Below are positions 33,918-41,710 of a DNA stretch of 64,000 bases, in pieces. Below the pieces are notes generated by a model, which saw only the letters and a list, made by a program, of their open reading frames with translations, did not search any database and had not been told where the DNA came from. The DNA lies in NCBI RefSeq assembly GCF_003857035.1, contig NZ_QGSY01000087.1, positions 31,114 through 95,113 of the forward strand. The letters are read 5' to 3'. A program made the position numbers and the translations under genes. The number at the start of each line of letters is the position of its first letter. The first letter of the stretch is position 1. This DNA comes from Micromonospora arida (lineage in GTDB: Bacteria; Actinomycetota; Actinomycetes; Mycobacteriales; Micromonosporaceae).

Positions 33918-35226
33918 GCGTCCTGGCCCAGTCGGACTGGACGGCCCGGATGAAGGTGGCGGGGGCGACCTTGCCGGCGATCAGCTTCTGGGTCTCGGCG
34001 ACCAGCGTGTCGTTCATGGTCGCGGTGGCGTTGTTGTTGAACCCGATGAGCCCGTCATCGGCGTTGACCTTGTTCCACGCGGCGATCAGGTCGGCGGAGA
34101 TGGTGCCGGGCTCAGCGGTCACCGTCGAGGTGTCCGAGGGCAGGAAGCCCTGGGCGAACGAGGCCTTGGCAGCCTCCGGGCCGCGCAGGAAGTCCAGGAA
34201 GGCGGCGGCGGCCTGCGCGTTCTTCGACTTACGCGAGATCCCGTATGCCACCGAGGTGCCGATGGCGGTGGCCTTGGGGCCGGGGAAGGGCACGAAGCCG
34301 GCGTCGCCCTTCAGCGCATCGCCGATCTTCTTCGAGTCCCAGGAACCGTCCACGAAGAAGACGCCGTCGCCCTTGGTGAACTTGTCCACCGCACCCTGGA
34401 GGTCGATGCCGTTGGCGTCCTTGGAGTAGTAGCCCTTCGTACCCCAGTCGGTGATGCTCTGGGCGCCCTTGGTGTTCCCAGCGGTGTCGAAGGTGGCTCC
34501 GCCTTCACCGAAGACCCACTTGGCGTACGCGGCCGGGCCGTCCGTGGACTGACCGATGAGCTGGATCGGGAAGGAGGCGTGGCCCTCCTTGTTGCCCAGT
34601 TGGAGTGGGGTCTCACCGCTGGCCTTTGCCTTGGCAAGGGCGGCTTCCAACTCCTCGATCGTGGCCGGAGCCGCGGCGATGCCGAGCTTCTTCAACTTGG
34701 CCTTGTTGAAGTAGAGCCCGACCTGGGAGAAGGACGCGGGTGCCGCGTACAGGTCGCCTGAACCAAGGGTGGTGCCGTCCGTGGCGACCCGCCACTGGTT
34801 GAGCTGTCCGGCCGGGTAGGCCGACTCCCAGCCGTACGCCTTGGCATAGGGCTGGAGGTTGAGGATCAACTGGTCCTTGACCGTGGTGCCCACCGCGTTG
34901 AGCAGCACGATGTCTGGCGAGGTGTCGCTGGACAGCGCGAGGTTGAGGGACTTGTTGTAGTCGTCGTACGTGGTGTCGACGTACTTGATCTTGACGTTGG
35001 GGTGCTTCGTCTGAAACGCCGGGATGATGTCCTTCATGGCGGCACCCGACTCGGGGGTGGCGATCAGGTTGAGTTCCACCTGTCCGCTCGGAACGCCGGT
35101 CTGGACGGGCGCGTTCGCGTCGGCGGCCGGTTCGTCGCCGGAGGAACTGCCGGGTGCGCATGCGCCGAGCGCGAGAAGCACGGCTGCCGCGCTGAGCGCA
35201 CTCTTCACGGATGTCATGGACTTCAT
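33910..35226 (-). CDS. Sugar-binding lipoprotein of ABC importer
   Basis: 438 residues with a lipoprotein signal: a hydrophobic stretch ending in the lipobox LALGAC at residues 18-23, so Cys23 would be lipid-anchored outside the membrane. The rest is a family 1 extracellular solute-binding fold (DIVLLNAVGTTVKDQL near residue 104, GNKEGHASFPIQLIG near 212, GDGVFFVDGSWD near 287). No ATPase is in the operon, as usual for actinomycete sugar importers served by a shared MsiK-type ATPase. The substrate is probably an oligosaccharide released by the nearby glycosidases. Confidence 0.9.
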   Translation of the reverse strand: MKSMTSVKSALSAAAVLLALGACAPGSSSGDEPAADANAPVQTGVPSGQVELNLIATPESGAAMKDIIPAFQTKHPNVKIKYVDTTYDDYNKSLNLALSSDTSPDIVLLNAVGTTVKDQLILNLQPYAKAYGWESAYPAGQLNQWRVATDGTTLGSGDLYAAPASFSQVGLYFNKAKLKKLGIAAAPATIEELEAALAKAKASGETPLQLGNKEGHASFPIQLIGQSTDGPAAYAKWVFGEGGATFDTAGNTKGAQSITDWGTKGYYSKDANGIDLQGAVDKFTKGDGVFFVDGSWDSKKIGDALKGDAGFVPFPGPKATAIGTSVAYGISRKSKNAQAAAAFLDFLRGPEAAKASFAQGFLPSDTSTVTAEPGTISADLIAAWNKVNADDGLIGFNNNATATMNDTLVAETQKLIAGKVAPATFIRAVQSDWARTHG

Positions 35227-35249
35227 AAGGTCTCCCAGGGCAGGAGTGG

Positions 35250-35302
35250 TTTCGAAGGAAACTTGCGTTCGCTATAGTGAGCCGTCTACGAACGCACGTC
35301 AA
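35250..35302. promoter_or_regulatory. Divergent promoter/operator of the ROK-ABC locus
   Basis: Perfect 8-base inverted arms TGCGTTCG (35264-35271) and CGAACGCA (35289-35296) flank 17 bases. Between them lies TATAGT (35273-35278), a good -10 for the rightward ROK gene with TTTCGA at 35250-35255 as -35. On the minus strand TTGACG (35302-35297) and CACTAT (35279-35274), 17 bases apart, could serve the ABC operon. A dimer on the palindrome would block both directions. Confidence 0.6.
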
Positions 35303-35312
35303 GGGGCAGCGA

Positions 35313-36437
35313 ATGACCGTAGGTGATGCTCTTCCAGGCGGGGACCAGAGCGCCTTACGGCACCTGAACACGCGTCGTGTGCTGCGGCTCCTCTACGAGG
35401 GGCCTTCGCTGACCATCAGCGGTGTCGCCCGGGAGACCGGGCTGTCCCGCCCCACCGTGCAGGGCATCCTGACCTCACTGGTGGAGTCTCGACTCCTGGT
35501 TCTGGACGGATTCGACAACGCCCCGACCGGAGGACGGCCCGCGCAGCGGTACCGCTTCGCCGCGGACGCGGGCATCCTGGCCGGCCTCGACATCGGGGCG
35601 CACGCGGTGTCGGTGCGGATCACCGACCTCGCCGGCGCGCAGGTGGCGGCTGCACGGGCCGCCATCCACCCGGACCTGGACCCGGCCGGGCGCATCGACG
35701 CCGCTGTCAACCTGCTGCGACGGACGATGCCGGCCGACTCGCCGCGGTTGTGGGCGGCCTGCGCCGGCTCCCCGGGCATCATCACCGACGGTGTCGTACG
35801 GCTGAGCGTGGCCATTCCGGACTGGACCGGCACGGCACTGGCCAAGGAACTCACCGCCCGCCTTGACTGCCCGGTGAGCGCCGTCAAGGACGCCAACCTC
35901 GCGGTCCTGGCCGAGCACCGGGTCGGTGCCGCGCAGGGGGTCGACCACGTCCTGTACGTGCATGCCGGGCACCGCCTCGGCGTCGGCGTCCTGGTGGACG
36001 GCAGGCCGTTCGGCGGCGGCCGGGGGGCTGCCGGCGAGATCGGCCGGCACCCGGGCCTGGGCTGGGAGGCGGCACCCCGCAAGCTGCTTTCCGACGCGGG
36101 GGTCGCCCCCGGCATGAATTCACGCGAGTGGGTCTTCGCGCAGGCCAGGCGGGGGGACAAGCGCGCGGTCGAGGCCGTCGACGACTACGCGCGGGCGCTC
36201 GCCGAGGGAGTGGGCGCCATGGTTCTCGCCATGGACCCGCAGTTGGTGGTGGTGGGCGGCGGCGTCGCGCGCGCCGGTGAGACGGTCATGGAGCCGGTGC
36301 GGCGTCACCTCGCCGAGATCCTGTACGAGTTGCCAGGTCTGGCGATCTCCGCGCTGGGAGACGACGCGGTGGCCATCGGCGCTGTCGAGACCGCCCGGGA
36401 CGCGGTGCGCGCAGAGCTCTTCACCGATGGCTCTTGA
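35313..36437 (+). CDS. ROK-family transcriptional regulator
   Basis: The ATG at 35313, with AAGGGG upstream, gives 374 residues. A winged helix lies at about residues 15-75 (TISGVARETGLSRPTVQGIL), followed by a sugar-kinase-like ROK domain with GLDIGAHAVSVRI near residue 92, ACAGSPGIITDGVV near 150 and VVGGGVARAGETVM near 313. The usual Cys-rich zinc motif of ROK kinases is not evident, fitting a repressor rather than a kinase. It is divergent from the sugar ABC operon and most likely represses it until a sugar binds. Confidence 0.88.
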   Translation: MTVGDALPGGDQSALRHLNTRRVLRLLYEGPSLTISGVARETGLSRPTVQGILTSLVESRLLVLDGFDNAPTGGRPAQRYRFAADAGILAGLDIGAHAVSVRITDLAGAQVAAARAAIHPDLDPAGRIDAAVNLLRRTMPADSPRLWAACAGSPGIITDGVVRLSVAIPDWTGTALAKELTARLDCPVSAVKDANLAVLAEHRVGAAQGVDHVLYVHAGHRLGVGVLVDGRPFGGGRGAAGEIGRHPGLGWEAAPRKLLSDAGVAPGMNSREWVFAQARRGDKRAVEAVDDYARALAEGVGAMVLAMDPQLVVVGGGVARAGETVMEPVRRHLAEILYELPGLAISALGDDAVAIGAVETARDAVRAELFTDGS

Positions 36438-36482
36438 CAGCGCCAGAGCTCACCGGCATATTCCGAAAGAGCTTTTCTTTCG
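36434..36482 (+). promoter_or_regulatory. Promoter and inverted repeat of the GH16 gene
   Basis: TTGACA (36434-36439), 17 bases, CATATT (36457-36462). The -35 overlaps the stop codon of the ROK gene. CGAAAG (36464-36469) and CTTTCG (36477-36482) form an inverted repeat at the expected transcription start, well placed for a repressor. Confidence 0.6.
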
Positions 36483-36501
36483 TTTCCCCCGGGAGTGCCT
36501 C

Positions 36502-37788
36502 ATGGCGCATCGCTTTCGAAGAGTTCTAGCCGCAGCGGGCTCGATGATCCTCGGCGTCACCCTCGCCGGCGTCGTCGCCGCCCCGGCGGCCCAGGCCGGC
36601 GACACCCCTCCCAGCCCGCTCGCCAAACCGGGCTACACCCTCGACTTCGCCGAAGAGTTCGACGTCAGCACCCTCAACACGAATCGCTGGCTGCCCTACT
36701 ACCTGCCGCACTGGACCTCCCCGGCCAACCGGGAGCTGGGTGCCAAGGCGCGCTACACCATCGCCGACGGTGTGCTCACGCAGCGGCTCGACGCCGACAC
36801 CCCGGCCTGGAATCCGCAGTACGACGGCACGGTGAAGATTTCCTCGTTCCAGACCTACAACAAGGACTACTGGCACAAGTTCAACGCCTCGATGCCGTTG
36901 AACCACCACGAGCCCGACTTCAACGGCTACACGTTCCAGTACGGCTACGTCGAGCTGCGCGCCAAGAAGTCGAACGTCGGCGGAGGCGGCCACCAGGCCC
37001 TCTGGCTGGTCGGCACCGGGGACACCTCCAGCGCCTCGCGCAACCCCGAGGTCGACATGGTCGAGACCTTCTTCAACGAGCCGAACAACTGGCGGATCGC
37101 CGCCCACGGCTGGGGCGACCCGAACTTCCTGTCCAGCTCGTACGCGTCGATCGCCCCCGTTCCCAGCGGGTCGCCGACCACCGAGTTCCACACGTATGGC
37201 ATGGAGTGGACGCCCACCGACATCAAGTTCTACTACGACGGCCAGCTCTACCGGACGATCAACGACGCCCCCAACATGCCGATGGGGCTGATCATGGGCA
37301 TCTACACCGACGCCGGCTCCGGTCGGCACAACGACGTCTGGCCCAAGACCTGGAGCGTCGACTACCTCCGTGTCTACAAGAAGGACGGCGGCTACCCGGT
37401 GTCCTATCAGCGGCTGAAGAACCGGCAGACCGGCCAGTACGTCAAGGATGACGGCAGCGGCACCGCCAAGTACGCCGCCGCTTCCACCACCGACCAGTCC
37501 GCCCAGTGGGCCGTCGAAAACGTCGACGGTTACGTCCGGCTCAAGAACCGTGCCACCGGCAACTACCTGCACGTGGAGAACCAGACCGGCAACGTGCAGA
37601 CCGGTGCGGTGCCCGGCACCTACTGGTCGGCGCAGTGGACCCAGGAGCCCGTCGACGGTCGCCTGCGCCTGAAGAACCGCTGGAATGGCACCTACGCGCA
37701 TACCGAAAACATGACCGGCAGCATCCAGTACGGCGCCGCGCCCGCCGGCTGGTGGACCAGCCAATGGGACCTCGAACCCGCCTCCTGA
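36502..37788 (+). CDS. Secreted GH16 family beta-glucanase with beta-trefoil-like tail
   Basis: 428 residues with a Sec signal peptide (cleavage after PAAQA near residue 33). The GH16 catalytic domain spans about residues 38-295 and has the active-site pattern Glu-x-Asp-x2-Glu in NPEVDMVETFFNE near residue 190, the two Glu acting as nucleophile and acid/base. The C-terminal 130 residues contain three repeats of the form RLKNR-TG-Y-H-EN ending in AQW or SQW, resembling a RICIN/fascin-like beta-trefoil carbohydrate-binding module. Likely an endo-beta-1,3- or 1,3/1,4-glucanase or galactanase acting outside the cell. Confidence 0.88.
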   Translation: MAHRFRRVLAAAGSMILGVTLAGVVAAPAAQAGDTPPSPLAKPGYTLDFAEEFDVSTLNTNRWLPYYLPHWTSPANRELGAKARYTIADGVLTQRLDADTPAWNPQYDGTVKISSFQTYNKDYWHKFNASMPLNHHEPDFNGYTFQYGYVELRAKKSNVGGGGHQALWLVGTGDTSSASRNPEVDMVETFFNEPNNWRIAAHGWGDPNFLSSSYASIAPVPSGSPTTEFHTYGMEWTPTDIKFYYDGQLYRTINDAPNMPMGLIMGIYTDAGSGRHNDVWPKTWSVDYLRVYKKDGGYPVSYQRLKNRQTGQYVKDDGSGTAKYAAASTTDQSAQWAVENVDGYVRLKNRATGNYLHVENQTGNVQTGAVPGTYWSAQWTQEPVDGRLRLKNRWNGTYAHTENMTGSIQYGAAPAGWWTSQWDLEPAS

Positions 37789-37835
37789 CGAACCGCGACC
37801 TACCAGCGTCACCCGCTCTCAGTTTCCGCAGGTCG

Positions 37836-37867
37836 AAGGCCGCCTCCCGGGTTCGGGAGGCGGCCTT
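37836..37867. terminator. Bidirectional terminator after GH16 gene
   Basis: A perfect 14-base-pair stem (AAGGCCGCCTCCCG with its complement) and a GGTT loop, followed by TCTG on the plus strand. It lies between the convergent GH16 and methyltransferase genes and can serve both. Confidence 0.85.
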
Positions 37868-37941
37868 TCTGCTGCCGAACAGCATCCTGCCCTGGCCCTG
37901 GGCGAGCTCTCGCCGATGGGCCTGAACGGAAGGCGGAACGC

Positions 37942-38781
37942 CTACGGTTTGCGGGCGAGGAGCCCGACGAAGGTGTGATAGGTGTCGGTCTGCACCGCAG
38001 CCGGTGCATCCGGCTCTGGACGCCACTCGGCCAGCGGCACCAGCCCCGGCTCCAACACCGTCAGCCCGTCGGCGAACGAGAGGATCTCCTCGTCGGTACG
38101 CCAGCGGCCGGTGCCCAACGATTCGTTGAAGACCCGCTCGACCTCGCGGGCCTTGCGGGAGCCCTCTGGGTCTCGCTCGCCCGGGTCGCGGAAGTGCGAG
38201 ATCGCCACGTAACTGCCGGACGGCAGCGCGTCGATCAACGCGGCCGCCACCGCCTTCGGGTCCTCGTCGTCGCCGAGGTGGTGCAGGATCGCGAAGAGCA
38301 GCAACCCGATCGGCCGGTCGAAGTCGAGGAACCGACGTACGTCCGGATGGTTGAGGATCGCCTGCGGCTCCCGGATGTCCGCCTGGATCACCGTCGCGGT
38401 GCCCTCCGCGGCGAGCAGGGCCCGCCCGTGCGTCAGGACGATCGGGTCATTGTCCACATAGACCACCTGAGCCTTCGGGTTCTGCTCGGTGGCGACCTCG
38501 TGCACGTTGCCCTGGGTGGGCAGCCCCGATCCGATGTCGAGGAACTGGTCGATGCCCGCCTCGCTGACGAGGAAGCGAATCACTCGACGCAGAAAGGCCC
38601 GGTTCGCCTGGCCGGCTGCCGGCCCGTCCGGTGTGATCCGCAGGGCGTGCTCGGCGACCTTCCGGTCGACCTCGAAGTTGTCCTTGCCGCCCAGGAAGAA
38701 GTCATAAACCCGGGCCACGCTCGGAATGTTGGGGTCGATACCGGGGGGTGCCGCCTTGTCGCGGGTCACAGGCGTCTCCAT
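37942..38781 (-). CDS. SAM-dependent methyltransferase (DUF574/PF04672)
   Basis: 279 residues. Features typical of this actinomycete family are RVYDFFLGGKDNFEVDR near residue 24, FLDIGSGLPTQGNVHEV (SAM loop) near 80, VYVDNDPIVLTHGRALL near 107 and LLFAILHHLGD near 161. These proteins look like class I methyltransferases but their substrates are mostly unknown. The ATG is supported by GGAGACG. The upstream region is shared with the divergent carbohydrate-binding gene. Confidence 0.9.
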   Translation of the reverse strand: METPVTRDKAAPPGIDPNIPSVARVYDFFLGGKDNFEVDRKVAEHALRITPDGPAAGQANRAFLRRVIRFLVSEAGIDQFLDIGSGLPTQGNVHEVATEQNPKAQVVYVDNDPIVLTHGRALLAAEGTATVIQADIREPQAILNHPDVRRFLDFDRPIGLLLFAILHHLGDDEDPKAVAAALIDALPSGSYVAISHFRDPGERDPEGSRKAREVERVFNESLGTGRWRTDEEILSFADGLTVLEPGLVPLAEWRPEPDAPAAVQTDTYHTFVGLLARKP

Positions 38782-38869
38782 TCGATGGGGGCTGGCGCAG
38801 GCTGATGTCTGCGGGCGGTGCCGGCGTTGCGGCGAGTTTAGCGATCGCGAGAGTGAAATTTTGCCCCAC

Positions 38870-38883
38870 TGGTATCGCTCCCA
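38870..38883. promoter_or_regulatory. CebR/CelR-like operator
   Basis: TGGTATCGCTCCCA matches 12 of 14 positions of TGGGAGCGCTCCCA, the operator of the LacI-type cellulase repressors CebR/CelR in Streptomyces and Thermobifida. It lies 153 bases before the secreted Fn3-CBM2 gene and 87 bases before the start of the divergent methyltransferase gene. The match is seen; control by CebR is inferred. Confidence 0.5.
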
Positions 38884-39035
38884 GCGAATCGCTGCCTCAC
38901 CAGCACGCTCATCGAGCGACGTAGTGCCGGCGTAGGAGGAGAGGCGTGGCGACGATCCACCAAGAGCCGGGCCAGCCGCCGGCCGAGGCGTGAGACACGT
39001 TGGCGTTCATCGATATCTTGCGGCATCGTCGACGT

Positions 39036-40229
39036 ATGACAGGCGTTCGCTCGTCCTCGCTGTTCCGCCGTCTGCGGCCGGGTCTGCTGGCCGCCGTCGT
39101 GCTGTCGACGGTGGTGCTCGGCACCGCTCTGAGCGCCGCACCGGCAGCTGACGCCGGCACCGCTGCGCCCGCCGCGTACCCGGGCGTCGCCCCGGCGCCC
39201 GGTGGGGCCGCGATGTCCATCGCGGCGCCGACCGGCACCGCCCCGCCAACGCCGACTACGCCGTCCAGTACGCCAAGCACCTCGCCCGTCCCGCCGAGCG
39301 CGCCCACGAACCTGACCGCCAGCGAGGTCCGGACCGGGTCGATCACCCTCACCTGGACGGCCGCCACGTCCGGCTGCTGCGCCATCACCGGCTACGACAT
39401 CACGTACTACCAGGAGTTTGGCGATATCGTCCTCAGCGCCAGCGCCGGCGCGGTCACCACCACCACGATCACCGCCCACGTTGGGCCCGGCATGCAGTTC
39501 TCGTTCCGAATGATCGCCCGGGACAGCCTCGGGCAACGCTCGAACTGGTCGGACGCGCTGACCGTGGTCACACCGGTGACCGACACCGGCCCGGACACCA
39601 CGCCGCCGAGCGCGCCGCAGAACCTGACCGTCGGCGAGGTGACCGCCTCGACCGGCGCGTTGTCCTGGTCGCCGTCGACGGACGACGTCGGCGTGCTCGG
39701 GTACTACATCTACCAGTTCGACGGCTGGTTCACCTCGGTCCTGGTCGCCACGGTGCCGGGTACGGCGTACACGACACCGCTACCTGCGTCGACGCCGCTG
39801 CGAAACCGGTACTACGTGCGGGCCCGGGACGCGGTGGGCAACCTGTCGATCGCCTCCAACACGGTCACTCTGCCCACGATGACCGACACGCCGACGCCCC
39901 CGCCGCCCTCGACCTGCCGGGTGACCTACCGGAACCAGTCCGAATGGCAGGGCGGTTTCGTGGCCACTGCGACGGTCCACAACGCCGGGGCGGCACCGAT
40001 CGAGGGTTGGGCCGTCACCTTCAGCTTCCCGGGAGACCAGCAGGTCACCTCGGGGTGGAACGCCACGATCGACCAGACGGGCGCCGCCGTGACCGCTCGC
40101 AACGTCGACTGGAACCGCGTCCTCGCGCCGAACGGCTCTGCGACCTTCGGCGTCCAGGGGCGGTGGAGTGTCAGCGACGCGCCGCCGACCGGCTTCTCGC
40201 TCAACGGCGCCCCCTGCACGGCGGGCTGA
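39036..40229 (+). CDS. Secreted Fn3-Fn3-CBM2 carbohydrate-binding protein
   Basis: The ATG at 39036 gives 397 residues; a TTG at 39000 is the other option and no clear ribosome site is seen. A signal peptide (to about residue 40) and a Thr/Pro linker are followed by fibronectin type III domains at about 86-180 and 190-280 and a CBM2 at about 293-395 with paired Cys (CRVTYRNQSEWQGGF and NGAPCT). There is no catalytic domain. It probably helps cells or enzymes attach to cellulose- or xylan-like polymers. The GH53 gene follows after nine bases. Confidence 0.85.
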   Translation: MTGVRSSSLFRRLRPGLLAAVVLSTVVLGTALSAAPAADAGTAAPAAYPGVAPAPGGAAMSIAAPTGTAPPTPTTPSSTPSTSPVPPSAPTNLTASEVRTGSITLTWTAATSGCCAITGYDITYYQEFGDIVLSASAGAVTTTTITAHVGPGMQFSFRMIARDSLGQRSNWSDALTVVTPVTDTGPDTTPPSAPQNLTVGEVTASTGALSWSPSTDDVGVLGYYIYQFDGWFTSVLVATVPGTAYTTPLPASTPLRNRYYVRARDAVGNLSIASNTVTLPTMTDTPTPPPPSTCRVTYRNQSEWQGGFVATATVHNAGAAPIEGWAVTFSFPGDQQVTSGWNATIDQTGAAVTARNVDWNRVLAPNGSATFGVQGRWSVSDAPPTGFSLNGAPCTAG

Positions 40230-40238
40230 AGGAGCATC

Positions 40239-41381
40239 GTGAACACACATTCGGCCACACCCCACCACCGCCTCGCCAGGGCCCTGATCGGGGCTGTCGC
40301 GGCCGGCATCCTCGCCGTCGCCGCCACGCTCGGCGGCGCGCCCGCGCCCGTCTCCGCCGCGAACACGCTCACCATGCGGGGGGCCGACGTCTCCTCGTTA
40401 CAGCGCAGCCTGGATCTCGGCGCCAGGTACTACGACGCCGGCGGGGTCGCCCGCGACCCACTGGACATCTTGAAGTCCGTCGGCGTCAACTACGTCCGGC
40501 TACGGGTCTGGAACAACCCGATCAGCGGCTACAACAACAAGAGCGCGGTGCTGGGTCAGGCGAGGGCGGCCAGGGCGAAGGGCCTCAAGGTGCTCATCGA
40601 CTTCCACTACTCCGACACCTGGGCCGACCCCGGCAAGCAGTACAAGCCGGCCGCCTGGGCCGGCCACAGCCTGAGCCAACTGCGTACGGACGTCTACACC
40701 TTCACCTACGACGTCTGCTCCAGCCTCCGGGGGCAGGGCACCCCACCGGACAGTGTGCAGATCGGCAACGAGATCAACGTCGGAATGCTGTGGAACGAGG
40801 GCAAGGTAGTCAACAACGACTTCGCCCCGCTGGCCGGCCTGCTGAAGCAGGGCTACAACGCGACCAAGGCGTGCGGCAGCGGCATCCCGGTGATGATCCA
40901 TACCGCCAACGCCGACAGCAACGCCAACGCTCGATGGTTCTACGACGGCATCCGTGCCCAGGGTGTGCAGTGGGACATCACCGCCCAGTCGTACTACTGC
41001 ATGTGGCACGGCAGCCTGGCGAATCTCTACAACAACATCGTCGACCTGCGGGGGCGCTACGGCAAACCGGTGGTGATCGTGGAGACCGCGTACCCCTTCA
41101 CCCGGAACAACGCGGACAGCGAGCCGAACGCCATCGGCGACGCGACCTGCGACGGCATCAGCGCGACCTGGTCCGGGCAGGCCCAGGAGTTCGACTGGGT
41201 GCAGAACACCGCCCGCAACGCGGGCGCCATCGGCGTCTTCTACTGGGAACCGACCTGGTACGCCGTCCGCGGCAATGGCTGGGACCCGGCCAACATCAAC
41301 GGCACCGGGAACCAGTGGGACAACATGGCCGTCTTCGACTGGTCCGGGCGGGTGAACCCGGGCGTGCGGTGGACGCCCTGA
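40239..41381 (+). CDS. Secreted GH53 arabinogalactan endo-beta-1,4-galactanase
   Basis: The GTG at 40239, with AAGGAG upstream, gives 380 residues with a signal peptide ending near APVSA. The GH53 TIM barrel is shown by MRGADVSSLQ at the mature start, VNYVRLRVWN near residue 83, the acid/base Glu in VQIGNEINVGML near 174, and the nucleophile Glu in PVVIVETAYPF near 280. The enzyme cuts beta-1,4-galactan side chains of pectin outside the cell. It shares an operon with the CBM2 protein, so the two probably work together on plant cell wall. Confidence 0.93.
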   Translation: MNTHSATPHHRLARALIGAVAAGILAVAATLGGAPAPVSAANTLTMRGADVSSLQRSLDLGARYYDAGGVARDPLDILKSVGVNYVRLRVWNNPISGYNNKSAVLGQARAARAKGLKVLIDFHYSDTWADPGKQYKPAAWAGHSLSQLRTDVYTFTYDVCSSLRGQGTPPDSVQIGNEINVGMLWNEGKVVNNDFAPLAGLLKQGYNATKACGSGIPVMIHTANADSNANARWFYDGIRAQGVQWDITAQSYYCMWHGSLANLYNNIVDLRGRYGKPVVIVETAYPFTRNNADSEPNAIGDATCDGISATWSGQAQEFDWVQNTARNAGAIGVFYWEPTWYAVRGNGWDPANINGTGNQWDNMAVFDWSGRVNPGVRWTP

Positions 41382-41710
41382 CCTCCTTCCGCGCGTCCAA
41401 CAGCCACGTGCGCGCGGCGGTCAGCACGTGGGCGACGTCCAGGCGGGGAAATGCCGCCCTGTGCTGTTACGTTGCCGGCCGAAAATGATCAGTAGACGGA
41501 CCAAGCCTCCCCAACGGCGCTGTTGCTGGCCAGCAGGTTGTTGACGGGGTGATGCAAGCAGTGGGGCGCTGACGTTCAGCGGCTCGCGCGTGGGTATAAG
41601 TTATGGCCGTGAAGTTCGTGATGGACGTGAGACAGGGCTAGCTCCCGCGGGTCTTTGAGGCGCGCGGGCGATCGATGCTGCCCTGTTCACCTCCTTCCCG
41701 AAAGTCTTCA
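41382..41710. other. Intergenic stretch without a convincing gene
   Basis: It holds a weak hairpin near 41442-41460 (GGCGG and CCGCC arms) that may end the GH53 transcript, and a 12-codon ORF (41603-41641, MAVKFVMDVRQG) without a ribosome site. No promoter for the MFS gene stands out. Confidence 0.4.

Noticed and set aside
41603..41641. Twelve-codon ORF MAVKFVMDVRQG
   Set aside because: No ribosome site, no link to the next gene, and too short to tell from chance.
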